A stretch of 63,023 nt of DNA, from positions 1 through 63,023 of the forward strand of contig JAFLCL010000019.1 of the NCBI GenBank assembly GCA_017303575.1, written 5' to 3'. The notes under the pieces were generated by a model. The model saw only the letters and a program-made list of their open reading frames with translations, searched no databases and was not told where the DNA came from. This document shows, in pieces, positions 26,163 through 34,206 of the stretch (within the stretch, counting starts at the first letter, position 1; each line of letters opens with the position of its first letter). The stretch comes from Deltaproteobacteria bacterium (GTDB lineage: Bacteria; Myxococcota_A; Polyangia; Polyangiales; Sandaracinaceae). A program made the position numbers and the translations under genes.

Positions 26163-26186
26163 CCTCTCCCGCGAGAGCGGGAGAGG
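26163..26186. repeat. REP-like hairpin downstream of the AraC gene
   Basis: CCTCTCCCGC (26163-26172) pairs perfectly with GCGGGAGAGG (26177-26186) around a GAGA tetraloop. A closely similar hairpin (CCCCTCCCGC / GCGGGAGGGG) occurs at 35194-35217. Such elements are common interspersed palindromes in GC-rich genomes. It may also act as the AraC terminator. Confidence 0.6.
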
Positions 26187-26287
26187 ACACGCGGGCTTGG
26201 GCCCCGCGAGGTGAGGGCTACGTGGCTCGCGCCGACCAACGCCCCGAACACTCCAACGTCCGCCGTCACATTACGTTGTAAACAAAT

Positions 26288-26303
26288 CGATTGCATACAA
26301 TCG
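26288..26303. promoter_or_regulatory. Candidate OhrR operator overlapping the ohr promoter
   Basis: CGATTG (26288-26293), CATA and CAATCG (26298-26303) form a dyad inside an unusually AT-rich stretch 57 bp before ohr. It resembles the AT-rich inverted repeats bound by OhrR repressors, and it contains a -10-like TACAAT (26296-26301). With ohrR encoded just downstream, peroxide-relieved repression of ohr is the obvious model; binding itself is inferred. Confidence 0.65.
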
Positions 26304-26359
26304 AAATGGCGTCAGAGTGTGCTCACGCCGAACGAACACGGCGCAACAAGGAGCCCTCC

Positions 26360-26803
26360 ATGACCATCGCGACGCCGAGCCCCGTCCTCTACACCGCCAC
26401 CGCCACTGCCTTCGGAGGCCGCGAAGGCCGCGTCGCCTCGGACGACGGCATCCTCGAGCTCCAGGTCGTCCCGCCCAAGACGATGGGCGGCAAGGGCGGC
26501 GCGACCAACCCCGAGCAGCTCTTCGCGGCCGGCTACTCCGCGTGCTTCGGCAGCGCCGTCGCCCACGTCGCACGCTCGCAGAAGCTCGTGACCGGCCCCG
26601 TCGAGATCACCGCGAAGGTCGGCATCGGCCCGATCACGCGCGCCGACGGCGGCCAGGGCTTCGGCCTCACCGTCGCGCTCGAGGCCAAGATCCCCGAGCT
26701 GTCGCGCGAGCAAGCCGAGGCGCTCGTGAACACGGCGCACCAGGTGTGCCCCTACTCGAACGCGACCCGTGGCAATGTCCCAGTGACCGTCACGGTCGTT
26801 TGA
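26360..26803 (+). CDS. ohr: Organic hydroperoxide resistance protein
   Basis: 147 residues, the usual Ohr length. Ohr is a thiol peroxidase that reduces organic and fatty-acid hydroperoxides using lipoylated protein as electron donor. The two redox Cys are present: Cys62 in SACFGSA and Cys130 in QVCPYSNATRGN. The catalytic environment NPEQLFAAGYSACF is intact. The start has an AAGGAG Shine-Dalgarno. An OhrR-like operator lies upstream and ohrR downstream, the classical arrangement. Confidence 0.95.
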   Translation: MTIATPSPVLYTATATAFGGREGRVASDDGILELQVVPPKTMGGKGGATNPEQLFAAGYSACFGSAVAHVARSQKLVTGPVEITAKVGIGPITRADGGQGFGLTVALEAKIPELSREQAEALVNTAHQVCPYSNATRGNVPVTVTVV

Positions 26804-26978
26804 GCTCTGTTTCCCGCGCCTCCGGCGCTCGGTACGGGGAGACCCGGCAGCTCCCCCGCGTCGCACAGAATGTGCGCCAGAGGGCGCGGCCCCCCTGCTC
26901 GTCCTTCGTCGCTTCGCACACGTTTCCTCGCGCCTTCGGCGCTGACTGCTCGGATGCCGTGCCGGCATCCTCCGCTCG

Positions 26979-27020
26979 CTGCTCCAGGGGGAACTTCGTT
27001 CCCCCGCCGCAAGGCGCCCC
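26979..27020 (+). repeat. Intergenic stem-loop element, copy 1
   Basis: A 42-bp element that recurs at 36276-36317 in the same orientation. Its stem is GGGGGAAC (26987-26994) with GTTCCCCC (26998-27005) and a TTC loop, flanked by CTGCTCCA on the left and GCCGCAAGGCGCCCC on the right. It sits in the 249-bp gap between ohr and ohrR, just before ohrR. Stem bases differ between the copies in a compensated way. Confidence 0.75.
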
Positions 27021-27052
27021 ATCCGCGGCGTGATTCTCAAGGACGGTCTTCG

Positions 27053-27493
27053 ATGAGCCTCCGACTCGACGATCAGCTCTGCTTCGCGCTCTACGCGGCC
27101 TCGCGCGCCGTCACGGCGGCGTACGCGCCGCTGCTCGCGCCGCTCGGTCTGACGTACCCGCAGTACCTCGTGATGTTGGTGCTGTGGGAGACCGACGGCG
27201 TGTCGGTGAAGCAGATCGGCGAGCGCCTCGCGCTCGACTCGGGGACGCTCACGCCGCTCCTCAAGCGCCTCGAGTCGCAGGGCCTGCTCGCGCGTCAGCG
27301 CAGCGCGGAGGACGAGCGCGTCGTCGAGATCCACCTCAGCGCAGACGGCAAGAAGCTCAAGCAGCGCGCCAAGTCGATCCCCGAGAAGCTCGGCTGCAAG
27401 TTCGGCGTGCCCCTCGAAGAGATCATCGACCTTCGCGATCGTCTGCACGCGCTGACGAGCGCGACACGCACTTCCGCGACCGAAGACGCATGA
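27053..27493 (+). CDS. ohrR: MarR-family organic-peroxide sensor OhrR
   Basis: 146 residues. The N-terminal [15 protein letters not shown] contains the peroxide-sensing Cys10 at the place conserved in OhrR. The winged helix follows with [20 protein letters not shown], then [16 protein letters not shown] and [13 protein letters not shown]. Oxidation of the Cys releases the repressor from DNA. The single sensing Cys plus a later one (LGCKF) suggests either a 1-Cys or 2-Cys mechanism. It is 249 bp downstream of ohr, more than usual, with the stem-loop element between. Confidence 0.93.
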   Translation: MSLRLDDQLCFALYAASRAVTAAYAPLLAPLGLTYPQYLVMLVLWETDGVSVKQIGERLALDSGTLTPLLKRLESQGLLARQRSAEDERVVEIHLSADGKKLKQRAKSIPEKLGCKFGVPLEEIIDLRDRLHALTSATRTSATEDA

Positions 27494-27816
27494 GTCACGG
27501 ATCGGCAGCTGCGTAGCCGCCCGGCGCCGACAGCGGTGCGTGAATATCCACACGCTCTCCTCGTCCTGCCCACGCCCCGCGAACGGCGTCACCGCTCCAC
27601 CTCAGAGCACCAGTGCCGTCACCAGCGCACCCCGAGTCCACCGCGTAATGGATGGAGTATCGCCCTCCAGTGGGCGACACCCACGTTCGCGCATTACGTT
27701 GATACGCATAGTGCTTCAAGGTGCTGGACGCCTGGGCCCTACCATGCTCCCGAGCAACGGCGGTGGAGCCACGACGGTGCTGGCTCACGCCAGATCGTGG
27801 AAATGCAGGCATTCGA
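27494..27816. other. Intergenic stretch at the edge of the lower-GC defence island
   Basis: No gene can be supported in these 323 bases. GC falls from left to right. A nested pair of inverted repeats is visible: CGTAATG (27644-27650) with CATTACG (27692-27698), enclosing CGCCC (27661-27665) with GGGCG (27672-27676). The minus strand has an open frame of 105 codons (27495-27812) ending near ohrR, but it has no start signal or recognisable product. This could be the remnant of an insertion boundary. Confidence 0.4.
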
Positions 27817-28641
27817 CTAAGGCGTCCGGAGCGGTACCTGCGACGGCAGTGGCCATGTCACCCCAGCAGACGGAGGGACCAGCAGCTCCATCGCGTCGCG
27901 CGCCAAAAGTGCATAAGCATGTCGAGAGGTCATTATCTCAGTGGCACGACGAACGGCGGCGCGCACACTCGCTCGAGTGCCAGCCGTGAGTGCAGCCAGA
28001 ACCAAGTCCGCCTCCCTTCGCACGACCGTTTCCACGTGATCACGACGCATATCTAGAAGGTTGCTGTGGTTCAGTCTCAACACGTTGATCGTGGCATCGC
28101 CTCTCTCGCTAGCCCCACGCGGGCGCGCACACCATTGCGGCGGACCCCCCAGACGCGGGTCTACGGGCTCATACTTGAACTGGATATGCGTCGCGGGATT
28201 CGTACGTCCCGCTGGATCGAGGAGCAGGGGAACCTCCCCGCCGGGAGGGTCGGCCTCTGGGTGCAAGACGCCGCTCCCTGACTTCAGAGGGAAGCTGTCG
28301 TTCTTGCCTGATCGGTTACAGTTGGCGCATGCGAAGAGCATGTTTGACCAGTTCCAAGCAAGCCACCAGTACCCGTGCGTGAAAGAGCTTCCGGGTCGAC
28401 GATCTCCTCGCGCCTTCGGCCGGTAGTGCTCAACGTCGTTGTACACGCAGTGAAGCCTGGTTTCGCAGTAGCAACACTTGTGAAACTGCCGGTGCCACAA
28501 AACCTCTGCGGCGATGTCGTAGCCATTGATCTCTCTTGAGGTGGGTGCTCGTGCGCATGCGATGCGCCGGATCCTGGGGAGATGTGTCAGTCGAGCGGCG
28601 CCGACTGCTGCGGGTTCCCGGCCGCGCCGGACGCGAATCAC
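27817..28641 (-). CDS. PtuB-like HNH endonuclease (Septu / retron-associated HNH family)
   Basis: 274 residues from a GTG at 28639-28641 that overlaps the stop of the upstream ATPase gene (GTGA). The HNH core is complete: KCCYCE (Cys56/57/59), EHYRPK (Glu71, His72), GYWWLAWNW and ACANCN (Cys105, Cys108), giving two CxxC zinc pairs around the catalytic His. VPLLLDP and the later THIQF segment are also typical of PtuB/TIGR02646 proteins. In Septu systems this nuclease works in complex with the ATPase PtuA to cut DNA on phage infection. The gene is GC-poorer than its surroundings, as expected for a transferred defence gene. Confidence 0.85.
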   Translation of the reverse strand: MIRVRRGREPAAVGAARLTHLPRIRRIACARAPTSREINGYDIAAEVLWHRQFHKCCYCETRLHCVYNDVEHYRPKARGDRRPGSSFTHGYWWLAWNWSNMLFACANCNRSGKNDSFPLKSGSGVLHPEADPPGGEVPLLLDPAGRTNPATHIQFKYEPVDPRLGGPPQWCARPRGASERGDATINVLRLNHSNLLDMRRDHVETVVRREADLVLAALTAGTRASVRAAVRRATEIMTSRHAYALLARDAMELLVPPSAGVTWPLPSQVPLRTP

Positions 28642-31600
28642 GCTCGGCCCCCACTCGTCGTTGTCTTCCGCCCCTTGGACGATCGCCTACTGCGTGCGAC
28701 AGTTGGCCACGGAGGGACGATACCGGCGATGGCGAGCTCGCCAGAGATGGCCGCTAGTTCGCTATCCTCCTGATCGCTCCGCGCAGCCAGGTTAGCAAGG
28801 AAGCCATGCCGATCGAGCTGGCGCCCCAGCAAGTCGGGCTTCAAGTCGCCTATCCCAAAATACTGGCGAAGGATCTGTCCGCTGGTAAGGAGCATCGCGG
28901 GGTCAGTCCCCTGCACGGCCTCGATCCCGGTCGGTCCGCGCGAAAGAATCCACGTTTCGTCCGCGCGCACCCCGACCAGGGTGAGTGGGTTGTGCGTCGT
29001 AACGACGAACGACATCTGCGGCAAGATCTCGCGTACACGGGAGATCGCTGTCATCTGCCACTGGGGGTGCAAATGCAGGTCGAACTCGTCGATAAGCACT
29101 AGCCCCCGTGCGTGGGACAGAAAGTCCGGGCTCAGTTCGCGGCCATCCTCTTCGGCCATTTCGGACCATCGCGCAACGAAGTCAAGGAACCAGCCCGCCG
29201 TGGTAAGATACCCGTCGCTCATGGACTCGAATGGGATTCGTGCGCCGTGACGTTCAGTGACCCAAAGGCGCTTGCCGTCAACCTCGATCTCGGCGACGTC
29301 GAGCAACTTCTTAAGCGCCAGAAGAACTATAGCAAGAAGGTCGCGCGACCGCGGACTTCGACCAGCATCCCCATCGAGGATGAGGATCCACGTCTCCGCG
29401 TGGATCAGGTCGCGAGCCTCGCTGAAAAGCGTTGCCACCTCTGGCCCACCATCGGTCTTGATGGTGGCCTCGCGTGTGCGTCCTCCCAGGGCAGACCCAC
29501 GCCGACAGCCGTATCCGAACAACGGGAAGAGCCGTTCCCGAGTCTGCACGGGAACCTGTGTGACCCGGGGACCGGTATCAGCGCGGAGGCGGCTCTCGTG
29601 GAAATCAGATCCACCGACTTCGACAACGACGCGGGCTTCGTCTGTTCCCATACGAGGCCAAGGAGCCGCGAAAGCATCATCTGGCCAAATCGCCGGGTCC
29701 TGTGCATTTCGGCACGCAAGCGCAATACTGCGCAGTATGGTCGTCTTTCCGACGCCATTCGGACCCAGTAGAACTATCCACTGGCCGCGGCCCTTGGGCG
29801 GTGAAGGAAACGTCAGCTGAAGATTGGACAGTCCACGAACGTCTCTCAGTGCTACCCGGGAGAGCGTGACTGGAGCTTCGGGCACCCGCGCCGCCTGAGG
29901 CGCATTGGTTGACGCCGGCGGCGGATTGGGCAGTGTGAGACGACTCCAAGTATCGCTGACATCGAGTGACGAACTTTCCCGTTGCTGCAACTCCCGGAGT
30001 TGATGAAATGCGTACGAAGCGTAGCGGCAATCCACGCCCATTTCGCGGAGCACGCGCGCTAACGCGGCAGTTCGTCGCATCCGCGGCATTCCGCTTTCCC
30101 GCACTGCGTCCACGAGGAAGACCCAAGCGTCTGGGTGCTCCGTCGCGATGCTGCCGACGGCGCTGATCGCGTCGGTCTCTTCCGACGTCGTAAGGTCGCC
30201 GCCAAAAACCGCGAGAATTGCTGACCATCCGCTCCGCCCTTCCGTCGCTGAAACCAGGGACGTTACTTCGCGCGCTAGACGTCGCGCTTCCGACAACTCA
30301 GTCTCATCGTGGTGGGGCCCGAAGTGGTGCGTGAACGCAATGGCCGCCAGCCTGATTGTCGTCGGATGCCCATTCGACTCTAGGCAGGCCTGCAACAGAA
30401 GAACTCGGTTGCCTCGCGAAAAGACATTCACCGGATCCAAGGGAAACTTGTTAAGCAGTTCTAGCCAGAGTGATCGATCGAGCGCGGGTGGACGCGGCAC
30501 GAGGTAATCGATGCCCGTGGTCGACGCTTGCAACCAAGATGACGGATCAATGGCGCCGGCCCGCTGCCCAAGCGAACTGAATGTGGCAAGGCACAGTCTG
30601 GCAAAGGCCTCCTTTAGGTTTGGATTCAATGCCTTGCTGAAGGCGTTGTTCGCGTCGCTCATGCGGAGGCGAGTAGATGACGAGCGCCAGAAGTGAGACC
30701 ACGCAGGAATGGCCAGAGGGGGGGCTCCAGCATGAAGCTGGGACGTCGTCCATGGGGCTCTCAGGTGAGAGAGCGAAGGCAGTATGTCTCCCTCATCTAC
30801 GCGCCATCTCTGCTCCGCCTGGATCCACTCGAGAGTGTCTCCGAGTTGTTCGGCGCGGAGCGACCTTGCGAAGCTGCGGAGATCTTTCGCACTGCGTGCT
30901 GCCCGCAGACACGTTGCGAGTGGCCATGCGCAGAAGTCAGCGACCATTCTCCAGTCATCCAGTTTCCAGTGCTCCGCAAAAACTTCTAGCGCGAGCGCAG
31001 CAGTCTTCGCACTGGGATCCAAGGCAAAATCGCAGAGCGCGAGAACAGGCTCCCATCCACGGGGACAGGGCGTGGACGGTCTTCGACTCGTCGTTGCGTG
31101 TCGCACTCTCGGTCCAACGCGGTAGACGGACCATCGTCTCAGGTTCTCAGTGGAGCGGCGGAGCGATCGCGAAACCCACGCGCACCATTCGCCCGCCTCG
31201 GAGCCTCTCTCGGACCCGGCGAGCAGGGGCACGACCTGCGCGGATGGAAAGGCGTCTCCGGCGTCCGCAATCCTACGGAGAAGCCAGTCTCGCGGTCGGA
31301 TGTTCGCCGTGTACCCGATGGCTATCATGCGCGGTAGTTGGCTGGGCGAACCGAGGTACCGTTCTACAAGTCCAAGCGCCCAAACCTGACCAACCCCAAC
31401 GCTCTCGATCAAGCATGCGATGGCACCAGAAGCCGGCGCCGATCGCCGCAGCCGTTCTTCGATCGCTTCCGCAAGTAAGCTGCCCCACTCAGACTCAGCC
31501 ACTCGAGCTAGACGCAGGTGGGCGTCAGAGGGCGGGAGATCTAGGAGTCGGACCGCGCGAGCAAGAAGGGCCGCGGCCTGGCGTGGTTGGTTGAGTACCG

Positions 31601-33458
31601 ATCCTTCCTCCAGAATCTCAAGCGCCAACGATGCTCCGATACCGGCGTGGCTACCTGGCCAAGAGTCCGCAACCGCGTCGGCTTCTACGCAGAGCGTGTC
31701 GGCGAGCCCGCCCCGAAGGTGCGAGTTCTCGCTGAAGAGTCTACTGGCCATGAACAGGAGGACATTGCGAAACATGGAGGCGCGCGAGATCTGCTCGAGG
31801 CGCGCGCTGATCATGACGTCCGGTCCTGCCGAGAGTGCCCACGCTGCCATGAACTCTTGCAACGAGCGAATCTCGAAGCCAAACTGCCCGGGCTCGGGCT
31901 CCACGAGGAACACCAGGCGCTGTTCGGCCGCCTTGAGCATGTCGGCGACCAACTCCTCGCGCTGGTTCAGAGCGTCACTTTCGTGTGGCGCAGTGTCAAT
32001 TGTCTCCTCGCCGAGGACCTCGTGTACGACGGCCCGCAGTTGTGCTGACGACATTCGTGCAGGGGCCCCGCCGGCTCGTTCCGCCTCAACTTGTAGGAGC
32101 AGAGCAACTCGCGTATGGATTGCCTCGATGTGGCTGCGATGGTCCGCTAGAAGCGCTGATGCGAACGTTCCGCGTTCGATCTCTCGATTGTATGTGTAGT
32201 CGAAGTATCTAGCGAAGAGTCTCCATCGTTCGCGGGGTGCTCGCCCTTGCTGTTGGATGAGCGCAGTGATGATTGTCACTTGAAGCGGCGTCGTCATCAG
32301 ACGAGCGGTTGACGGGTTTTCCGCGGCCTCTCGCATGCGTTCCAAGAGACGTTGCTGCTCGTCCACGCCTGGAACTTTGGCGGCCAGCAATCTGGCGGCG
32401 TATTCTAGGGCGTGGGACGGATCTAGCGAGGCTAGAATCTGCGGTCTTAGCGGAATGCCCAGGGCGGCCAGTTCACCGGCGTATCCCTGTGGCCTGGTTG
32501 TAGCGAGGACCTGCGCGTGGCAGTTGTTGCCGGCCAGTGTGAGCAGGAGACGTCGTGCGGCGATGACAATGGCTTCTCGATCGTCGGTAGCACCCACCTC
32601 ATCAAATCCATCGAACACAATGAGGAACCCGATGTGTCCAGATATTGCGAGTAGGTGCCGTGGCGACAGGCCCACGGTATGCGCACTGGGGAGTGTCGCG
32701 ATGAAGTTCAGGATGTCCCCGGACTTTACTCCAGAGCGTGCTTGGCTGGACAGCCAGGCAGCCAACGCGGGCAGCGAGACATGCAACGGAAGCAGGGCCT
32801 TGTCGGGCAATGAAAGGCGCAGTTCGCCGTTTGCCGCGGATCCTTCTTCAAAGGTGGCAAGCACGATCTGTTCGCGCGTCGCCAGGTGCTCCTTGGCTGA
32901 CCTGAGAAGGGCGACACGGTGTAGTTGGCATGCAATCTGACCCAGGGTCGACTTGCCTTGGCCCGGACCGCCGATGAGCAGCACGCCGGACGCGCTAGGA
33001 TGAGGTCGGGGAGGACGTCCGTTGCGGATTCGTAGGGCTGTTTCGCTAGCGTCGTCTTCGTGGTTCGGCGGCAAGTCGCAGAAGAAGAAGCTGAGGGGAA
33101 GCGGACTAGCACCCATCAGACTTCCCAGGAACGGCTCACCTGACTCGGCGTGGGGTGAGTTCTTGACCGGCAGGTCGACGAAGACCCGCCGCAACGGCAC
33201 ATCCGTAAGCGTGTGTCCAGCCTGGCCGAGCTTCGCGAACTCGTCGGCGAGCATGAGCTTCGCCAGCCAATCGCGTATTGCACGAACGTCGTCGGGCCCC
33301 AGGCCTGCACTCGTCGCTGCGTCCGCAAGCATGTCGGGCGTGGCTTCGGGGTCACCGAGCGGATGGAGGCGAGGTTTCCTCGCGCTCGGGCGGCGTGGAG
33401 GGGTGCGTTTTTGGGTGCCAGACGGCGACCCGACCTTGGTCTTTTGCTTGCTAGGCAT
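28638..33458 (-). CDS. NACHT NTPase fused to a PtuA-like ABC/SMC-type ATPase
   Basis: 1606 residues. Residues 155-330 form a NACHT/STAND NTPase: Walker A GGPGQGKST (Lys169), Walker B VFDGFDE (Asp283, Asp286, Glu287), TTRP at 320-323, then the helical arm ending in RSLQEFMAAWAL (531-542). Residues ~560-1180 are helical with no motif, a plausible sensor. Residues 1195-1510 form a second ATPase of the AAA_15/OLD/PtuA kind: LGPNGVGKTT (Lys1238), signature-like MSDG, LVLIDEFDLHLHP (Asp1457, Glu1458) and TTHNPL. The HNH gene follows with a 4-base overlap. PtuA normally has only the second part (about 500-600 residues). Start ATG at 33458 follows an AGGGAGG sequence. Codon use is less GC-biased than in neighbours. 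Confidence 0.85.
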   Translation of the reverse strand: MPSKQKTKVGSPSGTQKRTPPRRPSARKPRLHPLGDPEATPDMLADAATSAGLGPDDVRAIRDWLAKLMLADEFAKLGQAGHTLTDVPLRRVFVDLPVKNSPHAESGEPFLGSLMGASPLPLSFFFCDLPPNHEDDASETALRIRNGRPPRPHPSASGVLLIGGPGQGKSTLGQIACQLHRVALLRSAKEHLATREQIVLATFEEGSAANGELRLSLPDKALLPLHVSLPALAAWLSSQARSGVKSGDILNFIATLPSAHTVGLSPRHLLAISGHIGFLIVFDGFDEVGATDDREAIVIAARRLLLTLAGNNCHAQVLATTRPQGYAGELAALGIPLRPQILASLDPSHALEYAARLLAAKVPGVDEQQRLLERMREAAENPSTARLMTTPLQVTIITALIQQQGRAPRERWRLFARYFDYTYNREIERGTFASALLADHRSHIEAIHTRVALLLQVEAERAGGAPARMSSAQLRAVVHEVLGEETIDTAPHESDALNQREELVADMLKAAEQRLVFLVEPEPGQFGFEIRSLQEFMAAWALSAGPDVMISARLEQISRASMFRNVLLFMASRLFSENSHLRGGLADTLCVEADAVADSWPGSHAGIGASLALEILEEGSVLNQPRQAAALLARAVRLLDLPPSDAHLRLARVAESEWGSLLAEAIEERLRRSAPASGAIACLIESVGVGQVWALGLVERYLGSPSQLPRMIAIGYTANIRPRDWLLRRIADAGDAFPSAQVVPLLAGSERGSEAGEWCAWVSRSLRRSTENLRRWSVYRVGPRVRHATTSRRPSTPCPRGWEPVLALCDFALDPSAKTAALALEVFAEHWKLDDWRMVADFCAWPLATCLRAARSAKDLRSFARSLRAEQLGDTLEWIQAEQRWRVDEGDILPSLSHLRAPWTTSQLHAGAPPLAIPAWSHFWRSSSTRLRMSDANNAFSKALNPNLKEAFARLCLATFSSLGQRAGAIDPSSWLQASTTGIDYLVPRPPALDRSLWLELLNKFPLDPVNVFSRGNRVLLLQACLESNGHPTTIRLAAIAFTHHFGPHHDETELSEARRLAREVTSLVSATEGRSGWSAILAVFGGDLTTSEETDAISAVGSIATEHPDAWVFLVDAVRESGMPRMRRTAALARVLREMGVDCRYASYAFHQLRELQQRESSSLDVSDTWSRLTLPNPPPASTNAPQAARVPEAPVTLSRVALRDVRGLSNLQLTFPSPPKGRGQWIVLLGPNGVGKTTILRSIALACRNAQDPAIWPDDAFAAPWPRMGTDEARVVVEVGGSDFHESRLRADTGPRVTQVPVQTRERLFPLFGYGCRRGSALGGRTREATIKTDGGPEVATLFSEARDLIHAETWILILDGDAGRSPRSRDLLAIVLLALKKLLDVAEIEVDGKRLWVTERHGARIPFESMSDGYLTTAGWFLDFVARWSEMAEEDGRELSPDFLSHARGLVLIDEFDLHLHPQWQMTAISRVREILPQMSFVVTTHNPLTLVGVRADETWILSRGPTGIEAVQGTDPAMLLTSGQILRQYFGIGDLKPDLLGRQLDRHGFLANLAARSDQEDSELAAISGELAIAGIVPPWPTVARSRRSSKGRKTTTSGGRA

Positions 33459-34206
33459 CTTCGCTCGCAGCCCTCCCTGGACGAACGTACTGGAGCCAAC
33501 CCTGAGATGTCGAGGCTTCTTCTCGCTGCGAGCACGCCGTTGCGCCTGACCTACCGGCTGGTCGCTGGCCTCTGAGACGTCTTGCGCCGTGGGTCTGGGC
33601 GCCCGCCAGTCGGCGAATTCCCGGGGTGGAGTTGGCGATGAGAAGGCCTCGGGGCCTTGACGGAGGAGGCCGCACGCCGTCCGGGCGCGACTCGGCCGAG
33701 CCGGAGCATCGGCGTAGGCGCCCAGGGATCGCGCGAAGCGAGCTGCTCATGGTCAGCGAGCGCCTGGGCGCCTTTGGAGAAGGCCGGTCATCGTCGGAGG
33801 CCTGGCCGCCCCTCGGCTGACGTGAAGCACCGTCGGAGGGCGCCTCGGCTCCGTTCGCCCGAAGTGGGTCATCGTCGGACAGCGCCTGGCCGCCCCTCGG
33901 CGGACGGGAGGCATCGTCGGAGGGCACCTGAGCGCCCTCGAGCGGAAGCGGCTCATCGACGGAGGGCGCCTGGGCGCCCGACGGCGGAAGCCGGTCATCG
34001 TCGGAGGGCACCTGGGCGCCCTCTGGAGGAAGCGGTTCATCGTCGGAGGGCACCTGGGCGCCCTCCGGAGAAGACCGTGCCAACTTTTTCGCTGCCGGGC
34101 GCGAATGAGCACGAAACTCGGCGCGGCTGCTCTCGATACGTGCCCTGACAGCGGAAGAACCGCCCAGGAGCAGAGCAGCCATGAGCAAGAGACGCATCCC
34201 GTCCAT
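33451..34206 (-). pseudogene. Possible exported repeat protein, probably frameshifted
   Basis: An ATG at 34204-34206 with a strong Shine-Dalgarno (GGAGGT) opens a frame with a convincing signal peptide (MRLLLMAALLLGGSSAVRA) followed by seven 14-residue repeats of the type GAQVPSDDEPLPPE. Third positions in the repeats favour G/C in this frame. After the repeats the composition becomes shadow-like; a change of frame would instead continue with GAQALADHEQL. It overlaps the start of the divergent paralogue-1 gene by 26 bp, which weakens the case. It may be a decayed gene or a chance frame over a minisatellite. Confidence 0.35.
33761..34070. repeat. 42-bp minisatellite, about seven degenerate copies
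   Basis: The unit contains GGTCATCGTCGGAGGGCACC and GGGCGCCC and recurs every 42 bp (one copy about 39). The copies nearest 34070 are best conserved; those near 33780 are more diverged. A 42-bp period equals 14 codons, which would be selected in a coding repeat. It lies in the 722-bp gap between the defence operon and the paralogue/HerA operon; outside the repeats this gap shows no other signal. Confidence 0.85.

Noticed and set aside
27495..27812. A 105-codon minus-strand gene between ohrR and the HNH gene
   Set aside because: No Shine-Dalgarno, no recognisable product, and the composition changes within it.
27817..33458. Retron (reverse transcriptase with msr-msd) as an explanation for the PtuA/PtuB-like pair
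   Set aside because: HNH proteins of this family also occur in retron systems, but no reverse transcriptase motif (xADD) and no ncRNA-like inverted repeats were seen near the operon.
33761..34070. CRISPR array
   Set aside because: The 42-bp units are contiguous and degenerate with no unique spacers, and no cas gene is present.
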